A stretch of DNA of 50,566 bases from Phanerodontia chrysosporium (lineage: Eukaryota > Basidiomycota > Agaricomycetes > Polyporales > Phanerochaetaceae), in contig MJGA01000077.1 in the NCBI GenBank assembly GCA_001910725.1, positions 1 through 50,566 on the forward strand, in the 5' to 3' direction. The notes beneath the pieces are model-generated. The model was not told the origin of the DNA. It was given only the letters and a program-made list of their open reading frames with translations, and searched no databases. Every line of letters begins with the position of its first letter. Position 1 is the first letter of the stretch. Positions 44,576-50,566 of the stretch are shown in pieces. The position numbers and the translations under genes are program-made.

Positions 44576-45415
44576 ATGTCTAACGGCACACACTCGCACA
44601 ACGCAGGGCGCTGTCCCTCAGCCGACACACTCGCCGCGAGTGCTCACGAGTTCTGCCCACCCCAACCAGGCGACAGCCGCTCCCCTTGCCCTGCTGTGAA
44701 CACCCTGGCGAACCACGGCTATCTTCCGCGCGATGGCAAGGGCGTCACTGCCGCGCAGACCGTCGATGCACTCATTGCGTGCTATCGCCTATCCCGCCCG
44801 CTCGCATGGGCCCTCGCTTACGGCACCATACTTCGCCTCCGTCAAGGGACCTCCTTCGATCTCCATGACCTCGCGCAGCACAACGTCGTCGAGCACGATG
44901 CGAGCCTCTATCATCCGAACGCGGATGGACAGAAGTACGCGCCGATCCATGGCGACGCTGACCTCCTCGACGCCTTCTTCAAGACATCCACAGACGGGCG
45001 TGTTATGTCTCCTGATGACATTGCCCGTGTACGTGTTCGCCGCGAGGCTCTCACACCGCTCAATGCCGTGCAAGCTGCAGTTGCACGCGGTGAAATGGCC
45101 GTCATACTCAACATGTTCAACAACCCTGACCCCTCAATGCATAGCGCCGGTGTACCTCTGCAGCCACGGAGCTTCTTCTCGTCGCTTGCTCATGCATTAT
45201 CGGGGAGGCACGACACTGCGGCCAACAGGGGGTTAGATGGTGTGCCAATCAACCGGCTGCGCTACTGGTTTGAGAACGAGCAGTTGCCACCGGGTTGGGA
45301 GCCGTATCATACTACCACTCTCTTCGACACAGTCACCTCAATGAGCCGACTCCAGAGGGCAATGGCTAGAGCTCAGAAGGGGAAGGGGAATGCATCAAGG
45401 GGTAAAGCTGATTAG
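44576..45415 (+). CDS. Heme-thiolate peroxidase (chloroperoxidase/UPO family), intronless
   Basis: Heme-thiolate peroxygenase or haloperoxidase family (Pfam Peroxidase_2), able in other fungi to insert oxygen into C-H bonds with H2O2. 279 residues from the Met at 44576. The axial-thiolate motif PCP at residues 37-39 supplies Cys38. The acid-base motif E-H-D-x-S is at 106-110 (VVEHDASL). Cys27 in FCPPQPG and conserved LANHGYLPRDGKG and VDALIACYRLS fit the family. Length is typical of the short group. No signal peptide is visible (N-terminus MSNGTHSHN), so it may be intracellular. The frame continues upstream to 44420, but that extension lacks family resemblance and the TATA box lies inside it. 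There are no introns, unlike every neighbour. Confidence 0.93.
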   Translation: MSNGTHSHNAGRCPSADTLAASAHEFCPPQPGDSRSPCPAVNTLANHGYLPRDGKGVTAAQTVDALIACYRLSRPLAWALAYGTILRLRQGTSFDLHDLAQHNVVEHDASLYHPNADGQKYAPIHGDADLLDAFFKTSTDGRVMSPDDIARVRVRREALTPLNAVQAAVARGEMAVILNMFNNPDPSMHSAGVPLQPRSFFSSLAHALSGRHDTAANRGLDGVPINRLRYWFENEQLPPGWEPYHTTTLFDTVTSMSRLQRAMARAQKGKGNASRGKAD

Positions 45416-45811
45416 GTCAGTTTCTACCATATGTTAGAGTTCTAATATGCTGAGTGAAGCTTGCATTTCAGGGTGTCATAGTTGCTTTCTACATTCCCCA
45501 ATGTCATCTGTTTTATGCCCACTATCATTAGCCAGTCTTGTAGTGCAGATTGTGTATTGACCCAGGCATTTGCATCTGACTGTCAGCCTCACAGCTGGTG
45601 GTGTGGGCATTACACAGATCTGAACTCTGCCCATATTCTCATAGGCCTCTTCACCAGCTTTTTGCTTTTTTCATACCTCTTCCTTTTTCACTTGACTTGG
45701 ACATTGTTTCTTAATGCCCCTGCAGTCTCTTGTGATGTGGTGACCTCCAACTGTTACTCTTTGGCTTGTGTATGATTTGTGTAAATGCTACAGAGTGTGA
45801 TACATCATTTA
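45416..45811. other. AT-rich transition into the subtelomere
   Basis: GC content falls just after the peroxidase stop. A 97-codon frame (45482-45775) is Phe/Ser/Cys-rich and shows no family motif; it may be decayed transposon 3' sequence. No gene called. Confidence 0.5.
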
Positions 45812-45813
45812 TG

Positions 45814-45900
45814 TCACAGATGCGACGGCGCAGCCCTATTTTTCGCTGATTTTTGGCTATTTTCCTTGATTAATTCAACGGGCAAGCAGCCCTTGCACAG
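45814..45900. repeat. Subtelomeric dispersed element, copy 1 (partial)
   Basis: Shares GACGGCGCAGCCCTATTTTT and CCTTGATTAATTCAACGGGC with the copies at 46292 and 48385. It ends after GCCCTTGCACAG, where the similarity stops. Confidence 0.85.
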
Positions 45901-45911
45901 TCTAGTGTTGC

Positions 45912-46052
45912 CGAGGTTCGGTTTAGTTCGGTTCATCGAACCCGAAGGCTGAACCCGAACCCAAACCTGAACCCAAACTGGATCCTCGCCGAACAGGTTC
46001 AAGGGTTCAGTTCAGGTTCACGAGCAGGTTCGAACCTAGAACCAATTGATGT
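45912..46052. repeat. GAACCC/GGGTTC minisatellite
   Basis: Degenerate tandem units of GAACC(C/T) on one strand and GGTTC on the other (CGAACCCGAAGGCTGAACCC, then AGGTTCAAGGGTTCAGTTCA). Both orientations occur, so the stretch can fold back on itself. Confidence 0.8.
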
Positions 46053-46291
46053 AGTGTCGAAAGGGTAGTCTATGTAGGATGTACCTTTGTGCAACATGTT
46101 TAGATTAAGAGAATAGCTCTGAACAGTGCAAAAGAGTGGGCATGAAAAGCGCAGCATCGGTGCCAGTGTGATAGGACCTCAGATACTGCCTGGACCCAGT
46201 GGACCCTTAACCACAGGCTGTACTTGCGCTGCTTGCTACGCCTCTGTTTGTGCACTTGATAGTGTTCCGAGGCCATTGTTCAGGGAAAATG

Positions 46292-46440
46292 TCACGGATG
46301 TGAGAGCATAGCCCTATTTTTCGCTGATTTTTGGCTCTTTTCCTTGATTAATCCAACAGGCGAGTAGCCCTCGCGTCGTCTGGAGTCCTAGCTGCCCACG
46401 CTCAGCACCTGGCCATTCAGCGCCAGTGCCCTGATGGCGC
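46292..46440. repeat. Subtelomeric dispersed element, copy 2
   Basis: About 150 bp matching copy 3 at 48385-48540 over its full length. Most differences from the CpG-rich copy 3 are C-to-T or G-to-A transitions. Confidence 0.85.
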
Positions 46441-46890
46441 ATTATGCCTAGATTCTTGCTGTCAGTTTAGGGTACATGTTGGGTTCAGGATGGGGCTAAG
46501 TACGGGTTCATGGTTATTAGAGGGTTAAGGTGGGTTTAACTAGGGTTGAAGGTGAAGTATCTGAAGTGGTGCTGAGACAGCCTATGCGCCGCGAATGTTT
46601 TGACACACTCGCGGCGAACTGACATGAATGGTCATGGTCCCATATACACATGGTTCAGCCGCGATTGTTTCGTGACAGTCGCGGCGATGCCTACCTTTTT
46701 TCGCGATCATGGGCATTTGCAGCAGTCTGAGCCATTTTTTAAATTAAATAATAATCATATCTCATCCAAATAAAATCGCAAAAATAGGCATGCATCGCCG
46801 CGAGTGTTTCGTGACATTCGCGGCGATGCCTACCATTTTTCGGGATTTTTCCATGGGCGTTTGCAGTCAGGATTAAATAGTTATTCAAGA
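46441..46890. repeat. 450-bp subtelomeric tandem repeat, copy 1
   Basis: Starts ATTATGCCTAGATTCTTGCT and ends GTTATTCAAGA. Contains three of the GC-rich hairpins. Also holds telomere-like G-rich words (GTTTAGGG, GGGTTAAGG, TAGGGTTGAAGG). Confidence 0.9.
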
Positions 46891-47974
46891 ATTATGCCTA
46901 GATTCTTGCTGTCGGTTTAGGGTACATGTTGGGTTCAGGATGGGGCTAAGTACGGGTTCATGGTTATTAGAGGGTTAAGGTGGGTTTAACTAGGGTTGAA
47001 GGTGAAGTATCTGAAGTGGTGCTGAGACAGCCTATGCACCGCGAATGTTTTGACACACTCGCGGCGAACTGACGTGAATGGTCATGGTCCCATATACACA
47101 TGGGTCAGCCGCGATTGTTTCGTGACAGTCGCGGCGATGCCTACCTTTTTTCGCGATCATGGGCATTTGCAGCAGTCTGAGCCATTTTTTAAATTAAATA
47201 ATGATTATATCGCATCCAAATAAAATCGCAAAAATAGGCATATATCGCCGCGAGTGTTTCGTGACACTCGCGGCGATGCCTACCATTTTTCGCGATTTTT
47301 CCATGGGCGTTTGCAGTCAGGATTAAATAGTTATTCAAGAATGAAATCCTAAATTATAAACTGCAAGTACAGTGTTTTACCACTTTTTGAGAAACTAATT
47401 TTTTATGATGATGAACCCATATTGACATGGGTCAGCTGCAGGTGTTCTGTGACATATGCAGCAGACTGACACAGATAAAGGGTCATTATGCCTAGATTCT
47501 TGCTGTTGGTTTAGGGTACATGTTGGGTTCAGGATGGGGCTAAGTACGGGTTGAGGGTTATTGATGGGTTAAGGTGGGTTCAACTAGGATATAAGTATGG
47601 TACAGGTAGGTTATGGTTACAGAAGGGGTACAGGGTCTAATATGGGTCCTGGGTAGGTAAAAGAAGGGTATATGTAAGGTTTTGATAGGGTTGAAGGTAA
47701 GGAATGCGAAGTAATGTTGAGACAGCCTATGCGCCGTGAATGTTTTGAAACACTCGCGGCGAACTGACATGGATGATGATGGAGCCAAATGGACATGGGT
47801 CAGCCGCGAATGTTCTGAGACACTCGCGGCGAACTGAGGTGATGATGAGCGATGGAGCCATATGGACATGGGTCAGCCGCGAATGTTCTGAGACACGCGC
47901 GGCGGACTGACGGGATGAGTGATGGACCCATATGGACGTGGGTCAGCCGCGACTGTTCTGAGACAGGCGCGGCG
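46588..47974. repeat. Array of ten related GC-rich hairpin palindromes
   Basis: Consensus CCGCGAnTGTTYYGWGACAnTCGCGG with a short loop. Approximate copies: 46588, 46659, 46796, 47038, 47109, 47246 (perfect 12-bp stem, 6-nt loop), 47731, 47803, 47876, 47946. A decayed eleventh copy with the CpGs lost lies at about 47434-47468. They sit in otherwise AT-rich DNA. Confidence 0.85.
46891..47340. repeat. 450-bp subtelomeric tandem repeat, copy 2
   Basis: Same length and borders as copy 1, directly adjacent, with only a few scattered substitutions, mostly transitions. Includes a perfect 12-bp stem hairpin at 47246-47275. Confidence 0.9.
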
Positions 47975-47990
47975 TTGGGGGGCCCAGAAC
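47485..47990. repeat. Third, rearranged subtelomeric copy with hairpin minisatellite
   Basis: Starts with the same ATTATGCCTAGATTCTTGCT word, then diverges by insertion of further G-rich text. From about 47731 it becomes a tandem of roughly 70-bp units, each a GC-rich hairpin plus a spacer with ATGGACATGGGTCAGCC. Four units are visible. Confidence 0.8.
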
Positions 47991-48384
47991 GCAGATGAGA
48001 ATTGATAGGTGTCGAGAGGGTTAAAAGAGGGGTTAAAGAAGGGATTTGTGCCATGACAAATAAATTTTACTGACTTTGGGTTAGCCAAATAGTACAGATT
48101 ATACTATCTGGGATGTCAGAAAATGCATATGTCTGCCACAAATATATTAATAAACAGATGCAAAGGCGGGAATGTCCATTCCACCGCCATCAGCTGGTCA
48201 ATCTATCTGCAAACGGGTGCATACAACATGTGACCAACTTCTTATCAGTAGCGATCTCGCGCCAGGGCAGTGCTGGGCGACTTGAAAGACCACCACCACC
48301 ATCCACCCTCGTAATGTCCAGCACTACTGATTCGCGTGCCGTCCCCGAAGAGGTCGAGGATGGGGAGCATGCCTCACCTGGCTA

Positions 48385-48540
48385 TCACGGATGTGACGGC
48401 GCAGCCCTATTTTTCGCCGATTTCTGGCCATTTTCCTCGATTAATCCAACGGGCGAGCAGCCCTCGCGCCGTCTGGAGTCCTAGCCGCCCACGCTCAGCG
48501 CCTGGCCACCCAGCGCCAGCGCCCTGATGGCGCATCACCC
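48385..48540. repeat. Subtelomeric dispersed element, copy 3
   Basis: The CpG-rich and longest copy, from ATCACGGATGTGACGGCGCA to GCCCTGATGGCGCATCA. It appears the least mutated of the three. Confidence 0.85.
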
Positions 48541-48800
48541 TTAGACGCCAGCGCATCCCGCTGCGCGCTCAGACACTGCCCGGATCACCGGTCTGCCCTG
48601 CAACCGGTTCCCCGGATCGCCGAGGAGGCACTGTCATCCCCGATGACTCCCCTCGCCGAGGCTCGCCGAGCTGATCATCCCCATGACACAGCCTCGGTCC
48701 GACGCAGCCTCGGACACTGCCAGCTGACACAGCCTCGTGACATAGCCCCCGCACAGCCTCGCCGCGCAGCCCGCGTCGCAGCCTCGCTGGCTATGCCAAG
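48541..48800. repeat. CAGCCTCG-rich simple repeat
   Basis: CAGCCTCG or close variants (ACAGCCTCGTGAC, GCAGCCTCGGACAC, CACAGCCTCGCCGC) recur about eight times between 48680 and 48790. The preceding part is GC-rich with repeated CGCCGAGG words. Not a known element. Confidence 0.6.
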
Positions 48801-48836
48801 CACTGCCCATCAGCTTAGGTAATCGTACAGCCTGCC

Positions 48837-49109
48837 CTAAAGACTCTGTAGTATATAAGGGTAGCACTCCTCGCTCCTGTCCGTCATCTCGACCTCTTGG
48901 TCAATACGGACAGGTAAGCCCCAGCTTGTATGGTAGAATAGTTCGCTAATATTATCTTGGTCAATACGGACAGCTGCGTAAGTTTGTTCGTCGCCGCGTG
49001 ACCCGCTCCGCTGCGCCTTGTCGTCGACCTCCCCATTCGCCCTCCCTCGTGCAGCGTCGAGCCTTTGCTCCGCGACATTAGGTCGAGATCTTTTGGGTGC
49101 CCTAGGCAT
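48837..49109 (-). pseudogene. Possible transposase N-terminal remnant
   Basis: A 90-codon minus-strand frame opens MPRAPKRSRPNVAEQRLDAA, resembling the N-terminus of fungal DDE transposases that begin with a helix-turn-helix. It contains RIDQD and RIDQE twice because the 18-bp word CTTGGTCAATACGGACAG is directly repeated (48895 and 48957). The rest has no further similarity and there is no catalytic part. Low confidence. Confidence 0.3.
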
Positions 49110-49209
49110 TTTCCCCTACCGCTCCCCCACAATACCGTTTCAAAAAAGTTTATTCCCTCCGCTTAAAGCGAGTACGTCGTAGTCGAGCAGTCTGCTCACT
49201 CCGTGCACG

Positions 49210-49956
49210 TTGCTAAGGCTTGCATTCGCAGTGCCGAAAGACGTTCGTCGAAGCGCGGCCTCTCCGCCCCCGAACGCACCTCTTCTCAAGGACCACATCC
49301 CCCAGCGCATCTTCGACCGCCTCCAACGTCGTCGCGAAGCCGGCAATCCCGTCAAGTGGACAGACCGCAAAGTCAAGGCGGTCGTCAAGTACGTCTCCAC
49401 GCTCCCGACGCCTCCGCCCTCCGTTCCCTCCATCAACTGGACTGCCGTCCGCGAGGCTCGTGAAGCCGAACAGCGCGTAGGCAACCGCATCCGCGAGCAG
49501 CGCCAACGCGAGGCGCAAGAAGCTCAGGCCGCCGTAGCCGCCTCCTCCTCGAAGCTCAGTTTGGCAGAGCGCCTCAGCGCCGCCCCGACGTACGAGCCCA
49601 TCGCCCGCAAGCCCGTCGGCATCGACATCCCGAAGTATTCCCCCGCTGACCTCGTCAACATCTTTACGCCCAAGTTCGACGCGACTATCAAGCGTCTCAA
49701 GGCCATCGAGGAGGTCGACCTGCTCCTCATCGTCAACAGCGACCACGCCCGCCACTTCCACCTCCTGTTCGAACGACTCCGCCAGATCCGCGCCGAACTC
49801 AGTCGTCTCGCCCCCACCACCACGTTTAAGGAGTGGCACCAATACGAGCTCAGTCTCGCTCAAATTGGTGACATTTCGTTCATCGGTTTAAGGCGAAACT
49901 TCCGCCGCATCGTGGGACAATTGAACATCGTGTACGAGGCTGGATATTTCGATTAG
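49210..49956 (+). CDS. Subtelomeric open frame without an ATG, 248 codons
   Basis: Long GC-rich frame with codon use like a real gene, ending in VGQLNIVYEAGYFD and TAG at 49954-49956. It has no internal Met: the frame opens at TTG, so it needs an upstream exon or is the remnant of a larger protein. It is rich in Ala, Arg and Pro, with a helical region EAREAEQRVGNRIREQRQRE and a later FHLLFERLRQIRAELSRL that could form coiled coils. No known domain recognised. It could be a gag-like protein of a retroelement or a subtelomeric gene. Confidence 0.55.
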   Translation: MLRLAFAVPKDVRRSAASPPPNAPLLKDHIPQRIFDRLQRRREAGNPVKWTDRKVKAVVKYVSTLPTPPPSVPSINWTAVREAREAEQRVGNRIREQRQREAQEAQAAVAASSSKLSLAERLSAAPTYEPIARKPVGIDIPKYSPADLVNIFTPKFDATIKRLKAIEEVDLLLIVNSDHARHFHLLFERLRQIRAELSRLAPTTTFKEWHQYELSLAQIGDISFIGLRRNFRRIVGQLNIVYEAGYFD

Positions 49957-49964
49957 TTTATAAA

Positions 49965-50426
49965 ATATATCTCGTGTCGCTCTGGATACCGGCTGCTCGA
50001 ATCGACCGCATTTCTTTGCGCGGAATCTCGAGAATCGTACAGTTCGCGACGGTCACCTCATCGATCGAGGAGAAGACTGGCAGTTCGCTATCTGTGACGA
50101 ACAGCCCTGCCCACATCGAGAAAGTACTCCGCCAGCCCCACAACTCCCACCAAGCACTCGAGAAATCCAAATCGAGCGCCCTCGTTTCGCGCAACGGCTA
50201 GAATTCGCCCGCGCCTCCGCCACTACCCCGAATACTCCTGACCGCAGCCCTCCAGACAGCATCCACCACTCGTCTCCCGAGACATCACTCGGCTCTGTCC
50301 TCTCCGATCACGAACCAGCCCCTTCGCCCCTCGATCTCTCGCGCGCTCACTCAGGAGCCAATACTCCCCGTCCCCCCAACATGTCAAGCACTCCCGGAGG
50401 AGCGCCGCCCGGTCCGGGGGTTTAGG
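49965..50426 (+). other. Second frame running into the telomere
   Basis: Open frame following the previous one in another frame: ISRVALDTGCSNRPHFFARN, then GHLIDRGEDWQFAICDEQPC, a Pro/Ser-rich stretch, and PGGAPPGPGV. The next codon TAG comes from the first TTTAGGG unit. No start codon is obvious, so an intron from the preceding frame or truncation is likely. The true C-terminus has presumably been lost at the chromosome end. Confidence 0.45.
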
Positions 50427-50566
50427 GTTTAGGGTTTAGGGTTTAGGGTTTAGGGTTTAGGGTTTAGGGTTTAGGGTTTAGGGTTTAGGGTTTAGGGTTT
50501 AGGGTTTAGGGTTTAGGGTTTAGGGTTTAGGGTTTAGGGTTTAGGGTTTAGGGTTTAGGGTTTAGG
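50418..50566 (+). repeat. Telomere, (TTTAGGG)n
   Basis: About 21 uninterrupted copies of TTTAGGG from 50421 (a G-rich flank at 50415-50420) to the end of the window. The G-rich strand points toward the right edge, as expected for a right chromosome end. The array is shorter than most complete telomeres, so the sequence was probably trimmed by the assembly. Confidence 0.98.

Noticed and set aside
45482..45775. 97-codon frame with a hydrophobic stretch in the subtelomere
   Set aside because: AT-rich, no homology pattern, isolated in repeat DNA; probably decayed non-coding or transposon sequence.
48895..48974. Direct repeat CTTGGTCAATACGGACAG as LTR ends or target-site duplication
   Set aside because: Only 62 bp apart, no flanking LTR or terminal TG-CA structure; more likely a local tandem duplication.
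1..50566. CRISPR arrays, rRNA or tRNA genes, bacterial-type operons
   Set aside because: None seen: no regular spacer-repeat array, no clear A/B box pair with cloverleaf potential, and all genes are spliced eukaryotic types.

Overview
This is a chromosome-end window from a filamentous basidiomycete, most likely a wood-decay Agaricomycete and perhaps a polypore. Genes are dense and carry many 45-60 bp GT-AG introns. Coding DNA is GC-rich. The gene set includes a class II fungal heme peroxidase, an AA9 lytic polysaccharide monooxygenase, a heme-thiolate peroxidase, a Zn2Cys6 factor, an F-box protein and MYND zinc-finger proteins. The + strand ends in about 21 copies of TTTAGGG running to the last base, so the right edge is a real telomere. 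I spliced the genes by hand from splice signals, reading frame and family resemblance. No transcript data were available.

Region 1 (1-10.2 kb) is a lignocellulose-related neighbourhood: a multi-exon class II peroxidase (-) with a damaged-looking N-terminus, a Zn2Cys6 transcription factor (-), an AA9 LPMO (-), an inverted 3' fragment of a second class II peroxidase (+), and a small cysteine-containing secreted protein (+).

Region 2 (11-26.5 kb) mixes two members of an unrecognised two-exon gene family (11.2 and 21.6 kb) with a 5'-truncated UBP14/isopeptidase T-like gene, a NAP1 histone chaperone, a kinase-like protein, a DUF6532-like fragment, a 90-residue secreted protein, an HNH-like nuclease, an M17 leucyl aminopeptidase and an F-box protein.

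Region 3 (27-45.4 kb) is mostly conserved housekeeping: an SH3-TBC RabGAP-like protein, prefoldin subunit 6, an Rtt107/Brc1-like BRCT scaffold framed by three MYND paralogs, an Mpv17/Sym1 membrane protein, a Vti1 SNARE and an intronless heme-thiolate peroxidase.

Region 4 (45.4-50.6 kb) is the subtelomere. It holds a GAACCC minisatellite, three dispersed copies of a roughly 85-155 bp element, an exact 450-bp tandem duplication, an array of about ten related GC-rich hairpins, CAGCCTCG-rich sequence, remnants of unknown coding elements and the telomere. Copies differ largely by C/T and G/A transitions, as expected from cytosine methylation and deamination (or RIP-like mutation). One open frame runs straight into the telomere and takes its stop codon from the first TTTAGGG unit.
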